Of a stretch of 64,000 bases of DNA, positions 26,940-37,982 are shown piece after piece (the first letter of the stretch is position 1; every line of letters begins with the position of its first letter). The position numbers and the translations under genes are program-made. Source of the DNA: Mobilicoccus pelagius NBRC 104925 (GTDB lineage Bacteria; Actinomycetota; Actinomycetes; Actinomycetales; Dermatophilaceae); NCBI RefSeq assembly GCF_000247995.1, contig NZ_BAFE01000056.1:56645-120644 (forward strand), given 5' to 3'. The notes below the pieces were generated by a model. It was not told the DNA's origin, ran no database searches, and saw only the letters and a list, made by a program, of their open reading frames with translations.

Positions 26940-29129
26940 ATGCCGGCGACCATTCCCCCGGACCGGGCCGACGGCACCACGCCGACGCACCCCGGTCGCA
27001 TCGACACCGCATCCACCACGACCGCATCCGACGTGCCGACCACGCAGGACCACGTGCCGTCCGCTGACGAACTCATCGCCCAGTTCGACGAGGAACAGCC
27101 CGCACGACGGCTCCCACGATGCCTCGACCGCTTCGTGTTCGGATGGTGCCTGCTCGTCGCGATCCTCGTCGTGCGTCAGGTGTTCTTGCCGCTCCCGCAG
27201 GGCAGCCACTACTACCTCGTCGTCTTCCTCGGCGTCACACTCCCGCTCGTCTTCCTCGTCTACCGCGGGGATCCGCTCCTCCGCCGATCCGACGGACCGC
27301 GCGCGACGCCTACGGACGACCGCCCGTCGTGGCTCGACTGGGGCCTCGCCGTCCTCGCGGCCTTCGTCGCGCTCTACCCCGTGCTCCCCCTCCCCGCCGG
27401 CCCCCTCGGAGGCGGCGGATTCGGCGCCTTCCTGGGGCGGCAGGGATCTCTCCTCCCGCTCGACGTCGTCGCCGGTGCCCTTCTCCTCGTGCTCGTGCTC
27501 GAAGCCGCGAACCGCACGACAGGTTGGGTGCTGCCCACCGCAGCGCTCCTCTTCTTCGCCTACGCGTGGTTCGGCGGTTGGCTGCCCATGAGCTGGGACG
27601 TCGCCCACCAGGGCCTCGGCCTCTCGCAGATCGTCAACAGCCTCTTCAACGAGACGAGCGGATTCTTCGGCGTGCCGCTCGACGTCGCGGCCACCTACAT
27701 CGTCCTCTTCACGATCTACGGCTCGGTGCTCCACCGCATCGGCGCCGGCGGGTTCTTCGTCGAGTTCAGCCTCGCGCTCTTCCGCCGCTCCGGCGCCGCC
27801 CCCGGACGTACGGTCGCCACCTCCGGGTTCCTCCTGGGAACCGTCTCCGGATCCGGCACCGCCACCGCCGTCACCCTCGGCTCGTTCGCCTGGCCGATAC
27901 TCCGCCGCGCCGGCTACCCCGCCGAGGCCGCCGGTGGCATGCTCGCCGCCTCCGGCATCGGCGCCATCCTCTCCCCGCCGACGATGGGCGCCGCAGCGTT
28001 CATCATCGCCGAATACCTCAACGTCCCCTACATGCAGGTGCTCACGTGGGCCATCGTGCCCACGCTGCTCTACTACCTCGGGATCTTCCTCGCGGTCGAG
28101 ATGGACGCGAAGCGATTCGGTGTCCACGAGGTCGACGTCCGCATCCCCCCGGCGTGGCACATCTTCCGTCGCTTCGGCTACCACTTCGTCAGCCTCGGCG
28201 TCATCGTCCTGTTCCTCGCCGTCGGCATCCCGCCGTTCAAGGCCGTCGTCTACGCCACCCTCGTCGCGCTCGCCTTCGGTCTCCTCGAGGTGCTCTTCAC
28301 CGGCCACCTCCCCGGTTCCGTCCTCGACGAGGACACTCACGGCACCGAGCCGGGCGGAACCCGTGGCGGACTGGGCGAGTTCGCCGGCGTCATCCTCCGC
28401 GCCCTCTCCGACGGGGTTCGCACGGCCCTCCCCGTCATCGCCGTCTGCGCGGCGGCCGGCGTCATCACCTCCGCCATCGCCAAGACCGGCCTGGCCCAGG
28501 TCCTGTCGGAGTTCCTCGTCGCCATCGCCGACGCGATCGCACCGAACCCCACCGTGCTCCTCATCCTGAGTGCGGTCTTCTCCGCGGCCGCTATCCTCGT
28601 CCTCGGCCTCGCGGTCCCCGTGACGGCGTCCTTCATCCTCGCGTGGGTGGTCATCGGCCCCGCCCTCATCTCGCTCGGCGTCGCCCCGCCCGCGGTCGCG
28701 ATGTTCATCTTCTACTACGCCGTCCTGTCGGAGGTCTCGCCCCCGACAGCCCTCGCAGCGGTGGCTGCCGCCGCCATCACCGGCGGAAAGGTCGTCGACA
28801 CCATGTGGCAGGCCTGCAAGTACACCCTGCCCGCGTTCCTGGCCCCCATCGCCTTCGTCGTCACCCCCGCGGGAGCACACCTGCTCCTCGCCGGCGCGCC
28901 GGGCCCGGTCGTCGCCTCCGTCCTCGTGAGCATGGTCGCGGTGGCGTCTCTCGCAGTGGCGACAGGCGGATGGCTGCGCGGACCCGTCACCCGCATCGAA
29001 CGGCTGGGATTCCTCCTCGCGGCGGTCTTCCTCCTCTACCTGCACCCGCTGAGCATCGGCATCGGGGGCGGGATCCTCCTCGTCTCCTGCGTGCTCCACG
29101 TCCACCGCACCCGAAAGGGCACACGATGA
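26940..29129 (+). CDS. TRAP transporter fused permease (4TM/12TM)
   Basis: 729 residues. A 60-residue soluble N-terminus, then about 17 hydrophobic segments. Typical fused-permease motifs: SLFNETSGFFGVPLDVAATY, GTVSGSGTATAVTLGSF, ASGIGAILSPPTMGAAAFI and, in the second half, LSEVSPPTALAAVAAA. It forms the membrane part of a TAXI-type TRAP system that imports organic acids or similar solutes with Na+/H+. The binding-protein gene overlaps its stop (ATGA). The ATG at 26940 has no strong RBS. Confidence 0.92.
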   Translation: MPATIPPDRADGTTPTHPGRIDTASTTTASDVPTTQDHVPSADELIAQFDEEQPARRLPRCLDRFVFGWCLLVAILVVRQVFLPLPQGSHYYLVVFLGVTLPLVFLVYRGDPLLRRSDGPRATPTDDRPSWLDWGLAVLAAFVALYPVLPLPAGPLGGGGFGAFLGRQGSLLPLDVVAGALLLVLVLEAANRTTGWVLPTAALLFFAYAWFGGWLPMSWDVAHQGLGLSQIVNSLFNETSGFFGVPLDVAATYIVLFTIYGSVLHRIGAGGFFVEFSLALFRRSGAAPGRTVATSGFLLGTVSGSGTATAVTLGSFAWPILRRAGYPAEAAGGMLAASGIGAILSPPTMGAAAFIIAEYLNVPYMQVLTWAIVPTLLYYLGIFLAVEMDAKRFGVHEVDVRIPPAWHIFRRFGYHFVSLGVIVLFLAVGIPPFKAVVYATLVALAFGLLEVLFTGHLPGSVLDEDTHGTEPGGTRGGLGEFAGVILRALSDGVRTALPVIAVCAAAGVITSAIAKTGLAQVLSEFLVAIADAIAPNPTVLLILSAVFSAAAILVLGLAVPVTASFILAWVVIGPALISLGVAPPAVAMFIFYYAVLSEVSPPTALAAVAAAAITGGKVVDTMWQACKYTLPAFLAPIAFVVTPAGAHLLLAGAPGPVVASVLVSMVAVASLAVATGGWLRGPVTRIERLGFLLAAVFLLYLHPLSIGIGGGILLVSCVLHVHRTRKGTR

Positions 29130-30121
29130 AGGTCAACATCCCCTGGGTCGTCGGGCTCACCATCGCGGCGCTCGGCGCCGCCGGTCTCGGCGGGCAAACG
29201 GCTCGCGTTCCCGGCTCCGACGCCGACCCGGCAAGCTGCGCCGCGGGCTCCGGACGCATCACCATCGCCACCGGCAACTCCACCGGCGTCTACTACGTCA
29301 TGGGAGGGGCCCTCGCGCGCCTCGTCAACGGACACACCGACGTCCGCGCGGGTGCCGCCGAGACGGGGGCCTCCGTGCAGAACATCCGCCAACTCGTCGC
29401 GGGCGATTACGACGTGGCGTTCTCGTTGGCAGACGCCGCCGACGCGGCAGTCCGAGGCACGAGCCCCTTCGGGGAACCGCAGAAGATCCGCACCCTCGGG
29501 CGCATCTACCCGAACTACACCCAGATCGTCGTCCGGGCCGACTCCGGGATCCGTACCGTCGCCGACTTCAAGGGCAAGACCATCTCCACGGGCTCCCCCC
29601 TCTCCGGAACAGAGGCGATCGCGACGAAGCTCATCGACGCCGCAGGCCTCGACGAGTTGGACGTCAATCGTCAACGTCTCGACCTCACGAAGACCGTGGA
29701 CGGGATGAAGGACGGTTCCATCGACGGCCTCGTCTGGTCGGGCGGACTCCCCACCTCGGCCCTCACCGACCTCTACACGACCCTGGGCTCCGAGGATCTC
29801 CGGATGATCGATCCCACGCCGCTGCTGCCCGAGATGAAGAAGAAGTCGGCCGTCTACGACACCGCGACGATCCCCAAGGCGACGTACGACCTGCCCGCCG
29901 ACGTCCCCACGATCGCCGTCCCCAACGTCCTCCTCGTCAGGGACGACATGCCCGCCAACCTGGCGTGCGCCCTCACCACTCTCGTCTACGACAACAGGCA
30001 AGCGCTCGGCGCGGCACACCCAGCAGGCAAGGACATCCGCGTGGACGAGGCCGACCGAACCGCACCGATCCGCCTCCACCCCGGCTCGGAGCGCGCCCTC
30101 GCCGGGCTCACCTCTCGATGA
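29126..30121 (+). CDS. TAXI-family TRAP solute-binding protein
   Basis: 331 residues. A hydrophobic N-terminal export segment (VVGLTIAALGAAGLGG) is followed by the TAXI core: ITIATGNSTGVYYVMGGALA, GASVQNIRQLVAGDYDVAF, and KTISTGSPLSGTEAIA. It captures the substrate outside the membrane for the fused permease. The ATG overlaps the permease stop by 4 bp. TAXI genes usually precede the permease; here the order is reversed. Substrate unknown. Confidence 0.93.
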   Translation: MKVNIPWVVGLTIAALGAAGLGGQTARVPGSDADPASCAAGSGRITIATGNSTGVYYVMGGALARLVNGHTDVRAGAAETGASVQNIRQLVAGDYDVAFSLADAADAAVRGTSPFGEPQKIRTLGRIYPNYTQIVVRADSGIRTVADFKGKTISTGSPLSGTEAIATKLIDAAGLDELDVNRQRLDLTKTVDGMKDGSIDGLVWSGGLPTSALTDLYTTLGSEDLRMIDPTPLLPEMKKKSAVYDTATIPKATYDLPADVPTIAVPNVLLVRDDMPANLACALTTLVYDNRQALGAAHPAGKDIRVDEADRTAPIRLHPGSERALAGLTSR

Positions 30122-30170
30122 CCGTCGCGGGCACCCTCACCACGAAGACGAGGAGGGGCCCGCACACGAA

Positions 30171-30204
30171 ACGGCCCGGACCCCCGCGAGGGAATCCGGG
30201 CCGT
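30171..30204. terminator. Bidirectional terminator between the TRAP operon and sdhB
   Basis: ACGGCCCGGA (30171-30180) pairs perfectly with TCCGGGCCGT (30195-30204) around a 14-nt loop. It lies 50 bp after the TAXI stop and 19 bp beyond the sdhB stop on the opposite strand; on the minus strand the stem is followed by TTTCGTG. Confidence 0.75.
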
Positions 30205-30222
30205 TCGCACGACCGGTGGGCG

Positions 30223-30971
30223 TCAGACCCGGCTGGGGGCCTTGCGCACGTCGGCGTTGAGGGTGGAGATGACATCCATCGGGATGTCCTTCGGGCAGGC
30301 CGCGGCGCAGGCGCCGATGTTCGTGCAGCCACCGAAGCCCTCGGCGTCGTGCGTGTTGATCATCGCGAGCGCACGCTGCCAGCGCTCCGGCTGACCCTGC
30401 GGAAGCTCACCGAGGTGGGTGACCTTCGCGCCGGTGAACAGCATCGCCGCCGCGTTCGGGCAGGCCGCCACGCACGCACCACAACCGATACAGGCCGCAG
30501 CCTCGAACGCCCGGTCGGCCTTGCTCTTCTGCACGGGCACCGCGTGCGCCTCGGGCGCAGCACCGGTGTTCGCGGAGATGAACCCGCCCGCCTGGATGAT
30601 GCGGTCGAGCGCGCTGCGGTCGACGACCAGGTCCTTGATGACGGGGAACGCGCTCGCGCGCCACGGCTCGATCGTGATCGTGTCGCCGTCGTGGAAGGAC
30701 CGCATGTGCAGCTGGCAGGTCGTCGTGTTGCCGCCCGTGCCGTCGTTGCCGTGCGGCTTGCCGTTGATGACGAGGCCACACTGACCGCAGATGCCTTCAC
30801 GGCAGTCGCTGTCGAACGCGATCGGCTCCTCGCCGCGCTCGTTGAGCTCCTCGTTGAGGATGTCCAGCATCTCGAGGAAGGAGCTGTCCTCCGACACGTT
30901 GTCGAGCTGGTAGGTCTCGGCGTGGCCTTCCTCGAGCGGCCCGCGCTGACGCCAGATCTTGAGGGTGATGT

Positions 30972-30975
<4 letters not shown>
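30223..30975 (-). CDS. sdhB: Succinate dehydrogenase/fumarate reductase iron-sulfur subunit
   Basis: 250 residues from a GTG at 30975 in a 4-bp overlap with sdhA. The [2Fe-2S] site is [10 protein letters not shown] plus a downstream Cys; the [4Fe-4S]/[3Fe-4S] sites are [12 protein letters not shown] and [12 protein letters not shown]. It carries electrons from SdhA FAD to the quinone site in SdhC. The gene order sdhC-sdhA-sdhB with one cytochrome b subunit and no sdhD is the b558-type found in many actinobacteria. Confidence 0.96.
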
Positions 30976-32984
<2,009 letters not shown>

Positions 32985-32995
32985 GTGCGGTCGCC

Positions 32996-33694
32996 TTACT
33001 TGATCATGCCGAGCTGGATGGCGAACGGCGGGATGAGGAACCCGATGACGACGAGGGCGGCGACGATCGTCGAGGCCGCCTTCGCCGTGCCGCGCGCCTT
33101 GGCGGTGTTGGTGAAGCCGAGGGTCTGGCAGGCACTCCACACGCCGTGGTGGAGGTGCAGGCCCAGGGCGATCATCGCGAGGACGTAGATGAGCGTCAGC
33201 CACGGGGTCTGGAACGCGGCGATCACCATGGCGGCCGGCGAGCTCACCGGCGCGGTGCCGACGTAGAACGAACGCAGCGTGAACTGGAGCAGGTGGAAGA
33301 CGATGAACAGCAGGAGGGCGATGCCGCCCCAGCGCATCGTGCGCGAGGAGACCGGCGTGTGCATCGCGTCCTTGACGAGGTAACGGTTGCTGCGCGCGCT
33401 GTTCGCGCGGCCCCACAGCTTGAATGCCGAGTACACGTGCGCGACGACCGCGATGATCAACGTGATGCGGAAGATCCAGAGGAAGCCCGAGTAGGGCAGC
33501 ATCGGCTCGCCCAGGACGCGGAGGTGGTGGGCGTAGGTGTCGAACTGCTCATGACCGGCGAGGATCTTGAGGTTGCCGTACATGTGCATGAGCACGAAGA
33601 GGACGAAGTACAGACCCGAGACGGCCATCATGATCTTGAGACCGATGGACGACCGAGCCGAACTCCGTTGCTTTGTCAGAGTCGTTGTAGCCAC
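32996..33694 (-). CDS. sdhC: Succinate dehydrogenase cytochrome b558-type subunit
   Basis: 232 residues from a GTG at 33694. Five membrane segments with heme-ligand histidines ([36 protein letters not shown]), the pattern of single-subunit diheme b558 anchors. It inserts SdhAB into the membrane and reduces menaquinone. The sdhC-A-B operon is convergent with the TRAP operon. Confidence 0.94.
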   Translation of the reverse strand: MATTTLTKQRSSARSSIGLKIMMAVSGLYFVLFVLMHMYGNLKILAGHEQFDTYAHHLRVLGEPMLPYSGFLWIFRITLIIAVVAHVYSAFKLWGRANSARSNRYLVKDAMHTPVSSRTMRWGGIALLLFIVFHLLQFTLRSFYVGTAPVSSPAAMVIAAFQTPWLTLIYVLAMIALGLHLHHGVWSACQTLGFTNTAKARGTAKAASTIVAALVVIGFLIPPFAIQLGMIK

Positions 33695-33929
33695 GAGCGA
33701 AGCCTGCCCTGTTCTGCGAGTCGAATGTGTGGGTCGTGCGCCCTCCACGCCGGGGCGGAGGGAGTCGCGCTGCGGCCGCTGCACGGTCGAGCACCGGCGC
33801 CAGCGTAATGCCCCTCCCGATCGTAGTGCGTGGGAGCGCGGGTCTGCGGACGTTGGTCCCCTGCGATTCCGTCACACCGCCGCGGCCCGCGGCGGGGAAG
33901 GTCCTGTCCGTGGAACGGAGAGCACACGT

Positions 33930-33967
33930 CGCCGCCGCCTCCGGCGGAGGTGCCGGAGACGGCGGCG
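33930..33967 (-). terminator. Hairpin downstream of ald
   Basis: CGCCGCCGCCTCCGGC (33930-33945) pairs with GCCGGAGACGGCGGCG (33952-33967) with one mismatch around a six-base loop, 15 bp after the ald stop. No T-run follows. Confidence 0.6.
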
Positions 33968-33982
33968 ACGGGAGATTCCCGC

Positions 33983-35098
33983 TCAGGCGAGCGCGTCCTC
34001 GACGGGGGTGTGCTCGAGACCGAAGGCCTCGGCGACGGCCCCGTAGGTGAGCATTCCCTCGTGCGTGTTGAGGCCCGGGACGAGCACCGGGTCCTCGGCC
34101 AGCGCCGCCCGCCAGCCGCGGTCCGCGAGCGCCACGGTGTAGGGCATCGTCGCGTTCGTGAGGGCGTACGTCGAGGTGTGGGGCACGGCCCCGGGCATGT
34201 TCGCCACGCAGTAGTAGGTGGAGTCGTGGACCGCGAAGGTCGGGTCGTCGTGCGTCGTGGGCCGGGAACCCTCGAAGCATCCGCCCTGGTCGATGGCGAT
34301 GTCGACGAGGACCGATCCGGGCTTCATCCCGCCGACCATCTCGTCGGTGACGAGCTTGGGCGCCTTCGCGCCCGGGATGAGCACCGACCCGATGACGAGG
34401 TCGGCGTCCGCGACCTGCTCGGCGACCGTGAGCTTGTTGGAGGCGAGCTGGTGGATGCGGCCCGACCAACGCCAGAAGGTCTGCCGCAGCTTCTCGAGGT
34501 CGGTGTCGAGGATCGTGACGTCGGCGCCCATGCCGACGGCGATGTTCGCCGCGTTCTGGCCCGCGACGCCGCCGCCGAGGACGACGACCTTGGCGCTCGC
34601 AACGCCCCCGATGCCGCCCATGAGGACGCCGCGGCCGCCGTAGGCGCGCATGAGGTGGTGGGCCCCGACCTGCGGGGCGAGGCACCCGGCGACCTCGGAC
34701 ATCGGGTAGAGCAGCGGGAGCGTCCCGTTGGAGAGCTGGACGGTCTCGTACGCGATCGAGGTCGTCCCCGACTCGAGGAGCCGCTCCGTGAGGGGGCGGT
34801 CGGCGGCGAGGTGGAGGTAGGTGAAGAGGGTGAGGCCCTTGCGCAGGTACTGGTACTCCTGCTCGATGGGCTCCTTGACCTTGAGGATCATCTCGGTGTC
34901 GCCCCACACGTCGTCGACGGAGTCGACGACGGTCGCGCCCTGGGAGACGTAGGCCTCGTCGGGGATGGACGACCCGAGCCCGGCTCCCTTCTGTACGTGC
35001 ACCTCGTGGCCGTGCTCGACGAGTTCGTGGACTCCCGCGGGAGTGATGGCCACGCGGTACTCGCGGTTCTTGACCTCTGTGGGGACACCGATCTTCAT
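33983..35098 (-). CDS. ald: Alanine dehydrogenase
   Basis: 371 residues, the normal length. MKIGVPTEVKNREYRVAITP at the N-terminus, LTLFTYLHLAA, the NAD-binding VVLGGGVAGQNAANIAVGMG and HDDPTFAVHDSTYYCVANMPGAVP (residues split by the catalytic His region) identify Ald. It interconverts L-alanine and pyruvate with NAD. RBS AGGAGAG precedes ATG 35098. The leader has a small CCGGAGC/GCTCCGG hairpin at 35125-35144. No linked AldR regulator is seen. Confidence 0.97.
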   Translation of the reverse strand: MKIGVPTEVKNREYRVAITPAGVHELVEHGHEVHVQKGAGLGSSIPDEAYVSQGATVVDSVDDVWGDTEMILKVKEPIEQEYQYLRKGLTLFTYLHLAADRPLTERLLESGTTSIAYETVQLSNGTLPLLYPMSEVAGCLAPQVGAHHLMRAYGGRGVLMGGIGGVASAKVVVLGGGVAGQNAANIAVGMGADVTILDTDLEKLRQTFWRWSGRIHQLASNKLTVAEQVADADLVIGSVLIPGAKAPKLVTDEMVGGMKPGSVLVDIAIDQGGCFEGSRPTTHDDPTFAVHDSTYYCVANMPGAVPHTSTYALTNATMPYTVALADRGWRAALAEDPVLVPGLNTHEGMLTYGAVAEAFGLEHTPVEDALA

Positions 35099-35345
35099 GG
35101 CACTCTCCTTCGATACTGCCCGGCCCGGAGCGACGCTGCTCCGGCGGCCCACGCGGTCTTGCCACGCGAACCGATGCGCCGACGCTAAACCCGCGCCCCG
35201 GGCGCGTCCCGGGGTTTGCAGGAAGTCGTCGCGGCTGTGCGCCGAACGGTCGTCGGGGCCTCTTCGGGGGGTGCCGGGGGCCGTGGTCGACACGGCGGAT
35301 CGGTGCCGGCAGCAGGACCTCACGGCCCCGCGGGCGGCAGGCCGG

Positions 35346-36218
35346 TCAGCGGCGACGGGCGGCGACGGCGGCGTCGTAGAGCTGCGGGGCGGGGATGCCG
35401 CTCGGGCCCGCGACGGCCTTGCAGGCGTCCTTGAGTCGTTCCCCGGCCTCGACGCGGGCGAGGACGTCGGCGAGCGCAGCGTCGGGATCGACCGCCCGGC
35501 TGCTCGCACCCTCGACGACGATCGTGATCTCGCCACGCACCTCCCCCTCGGCCCATTCGACGAGTTCTCCGAGTTCGCCGCGGCGGACCTCCTCGTACGT
35601 CTTCGTGAGCTCCCGGCAGACCGAGGCACGACGGTCCTCGCCGAACGCCTCGGCCATGGAAGCGAGGGTGGCGGCGAGCCGGTGGGGCGCCTCGAAGAAC
35701 ACCATCGTGCGGCGTTCGTCGGCGACCTGCTCGAGGCGACGGCGGCGTTCGCCCGGCTTGCGGGGGCAGAACCCCTCGAAGCAGAACCGGTCGACCGGCA
35801 GACCGGAGAGGGCGAGCGCGACGAGCACCGCGCTGGGGCCGGGGAGGCACGTGACGGGCACGTCCGCCTCGACGCACGCGGTGACGAGCCGATAGCCGGG
35901 GTCGGAGACCGACGGCATCCCTGCATCGGTGACGAGGAGGGTCCGCTCCCCCGCCTGCATGAGGGCGACCAGCTCGGGGGTGAGTGACGCCTCGTTGTGC
36001 TCGTGGTAGGCGACGACTCGCCCGTGGAGCGGGATCTCGAGCATCGACGCGAGCTTCTTCACGCGCCGCGTGTCCTCCGCGGCGATGACGCTCGCCTGCT
36101 GGAGCGCGGCGACGAGTCGGAGGCTCGCGTCGAGCGGATCGCCGATGGGGGTGGCCGCGAGTGTCAGACCCGCCCCGGTCGTGCGGGAACGGGCGGGGGC
36201 GGTGGACGGGTCGGCCAT
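35346..36218 (-). CDS. rsmI: 16S rRNA (cytidine1402-2'-O)-methyltransferase
   Basis: 290 residues from ATG at 36218; an ATG at 36257 would add 13. TLAATPIGDPLDASLRLV, EDTRRVKKLASML, VTDAGMPSVSDPGYRLV and LPGPSAVLVALALSGLP are RsmI motifs, with the C-terminal helical domain present. It 2'-O-methylates C1402 in the ribosomal P site. It is divergent from the protein mannosyltransferase gene, an arrangement conserved in actinobacteria. Confidence 0.96.
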   Translation of the reverse strand: MADPSTAPARSRTTGAGLTLAATPIGDPLDASLRLVAALQQASVIAAEDTRRVKKLASMLEIPLHGRVVAYHEHNEASLTPELVALMQAGERTLLVTDAGMPSVSDPGYRLVTACVEADVPVTCLPGPSAVLVALALSGLPVDRFCFEGFCPRKPGERRRRLEQVADERRTMVFFEAPHRLAATLASMAEAFGEDRRASVCRELTKTYEEVRRGELGELVEWAEGEVRGEITIVVEGASSRAVDPDAALADVLARVEAGERLKDACKAVAGPSGIPAPQLYDAAVAARRR

Positions 36219-36319
36219 GTCGTCGAGCGTAGCGAGGCCGGCCCCCGCGTCCGACACCGCGGGCGTGGCGCAGCCGCGGGCCGGCGCCGTCGTCGGTGGT
36301 CCCCCGTACGATGGCAGGC

Positions 36320-37897
36320 ATGAGCGAGACCGACCGGTTGCGAGCGCGGCTGCTCGGCCATCGCCCTACCGACACCCTGGCCGGTTGGCTCGGCGCCCTC
36401 CTCGTCGCCGTGTTCGGCGGCGTGCTGCGCTTCTGGCGCCTCGGGCAGCCGAACACCCTCGTCTTCGACGAGACCTATTACGTCAAGCAGGGGTGGTCGC
36501 TGCTCACGCACGGGTACGAGGCCAAGGTGCGGCCGGAGGTGGCCGACGGCGTCGACCGCCTGTGGGCGGCGGGCACGCCCGACGTGTTCGGCACCGCGGC
36601 CGACTTCGTCGTCCACCCGCCGGTCGGCAAGTGGGTCATCGCCGCGGGCGAGCGTCTCCTCGGCGTGCAGGACCCGACGAGCTGGCGCCTCGGCGTCGCC
36701 GCCCTCGGCACCCTCTCGATCCTCATGCTCGCCCTCGCGGCGCGGCGCCTCTTCGGCTCGACGGTGCTCGGCCTGTCCGCGGGGCTGCTCCTCGCCGTTG
36801 ACGGCCAGCACCTCGTCCACTCCCGCACCGGCCTGCTCGACATGTCGGTGATGTTCTTCGCGCTCGGCGGGTTCTGCGCGCTGCTCCTGGACCGCGACCG
36901 TTCGCGGGAGATCCTCGCCCGCCAGGTCGGCGGGCACCTCGACGCCGGCGGCAGCCCGTACGCCCCGGTGCTCCGCTACGGCCCGTGGCTCGGGCTCCAC
37001 CCGTGGCGGTGGGTCGCGGCCGTCTCGCTCGGCCTGTGCATCGGCACGAAGTGGTCGGGGCTCTACTTCCTCGCCGTGTTCGGCCTCATGACGGTGTTCT
37101 GGGACATGGGCGCCCGCCGCGCCGCGGGGATCCGCGAGTGGTGGCGGGGCGCGATGCTCCGCGACGCCCCGCAGGCCGCCCTCACGCTCGTCGGCGGCGC
37201 GATCGCGACGTACGTCGCCACGTGGGCGGGCTGGTTCGCCACCTCCGGCGGGTGGAACCGCCAGTGGGCGGCGACGCACCCGGCGACCGGCCTCGCGCGC
37301 CTCGTGCCCGACCCGCTGCGGTCGCTCGTCGACTACCACGAGCGCATGTGGGTGTTCCACGTCGGGCTCTCGACGCCGCACACCTACCAGAGCAACCCAT
37401 GGTCGTGGATGCTGCAGACGCGCCCGACGTCGTTCTTCTACGAGGGCCCCAAGGCCGGTCAGCAGGGCTGCACCGTCACCGAGTGCAGCCGGGCGATCCT
37501 CGACCTCGGCAACCCCGCGATCTGGTGGACGGCCACCCTGGCGCTGCCCGTGCTCCTCTTCATGTGGGCCGTCGCCCGCGACTGGCGTGCCGGCGCGATC
37601 CTCTCGGGGTTCGCCGCCGGGTACCTGCCGTGGTTCCTCTACCAGCAGCGCACGATCTTCACCTTCTACTCCGTGGCGTTCGTGCCGTGGGTCGTCCTCG
37701 CCGTCGTCTACCTGCTGTCGCTCGTCCTCGGCAGGCCCGACGACTCCGCGCGACGGCACCGCCTCGGGCTTCTCGGCTGGGCGGCGTTCTTGGTGCTCGC
37801 CATCGCCGTGTTCGCGTTCTTCTGGCCCATCTACGTCGGCGACGTCATCCCGCGCGACGACTGGTCGATGCGGATGTGGTTCCGCTCCTGGATCTGA
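36320..37897 (+). CDS. Dolichyl/polyprenyl-phosphate-mannose:protein O-mannosyltransferase
   Basis: 525 residues from ATG at 36320 (ATG 36311 would add 3). The luminal loop after the first helix has LVFDETYYVKQGWSLLTHG with the catalytic Asp-Glu pair, then HPPVGKWVIAAGERL. About 11 membrane segments follow, ending in PHTYQSNPWSWMLQTRPTSF-type loops and FWPIYVG. It transfers mannose from polyprenyl-P-mannose to exported proteins (Pmt, Rv1002c-type). It is divergent from rsmI, matching the mycobacterial order. Confidence 0.95.
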   Translation: MSETDRLRARLLGHRPTDTLAGWLGALLVAVFGGVLRFWRLGQPNTLVFDETYYVKQGWSLLTHGYEAKVRPEVADGVDRLWAAGTPDVFGTAADFVVHPPVGKWVIAAGERLLGVQDPTSWRLGVAALGTLSILMLALAARRLFGSTVLGLSAGLLLAVDGQHLVHSRTGLLDMSVMFFALGGFCALLLDRDRSREILARQVGGHLDAGGSPYAPVLRYGPWLGLHPWRWVAAVSLGLCIGTKWSGLYFLAVFGLMTVFWDMGARRAAGIREWWRGAMLRDAPQAALTLVGGAIATYVATWAGWFATSGGWNRQWAATHPATGLARLVPDPLRSLVDYHERMWVFHVGLSTPHTYQSNPWSWMLQTRPTSFFYEGPKAGQQGCTVTECSRAILDLGNPAIWWTATLALPVLLFMWAVARDWRAGAILSGFAAGYLPWFLYQQRTIFTFYSVAFVPWVVLAVVYLLSLVLGRPDDSARRHRLGLLGWAAFLVLAIAVFAFFWPIYVGDVIPRDDWSMRMWFRSWI

Positions 37898-37982
37898 CGC
37901 GCCGCGCCGATCCCCATCCCGGCCCTCGGCCGCGTCCACGCGCTCACACCCCGTCGACACGCGTGCGCGAGGGGCAGGCACG

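Noticed and set aside
26907..29105. 732-codon open frame on the minus strand
   Set aside because: Antisense to the TRAP permease with extreme Glu/Asp/Gly composition and no recognisable domain.
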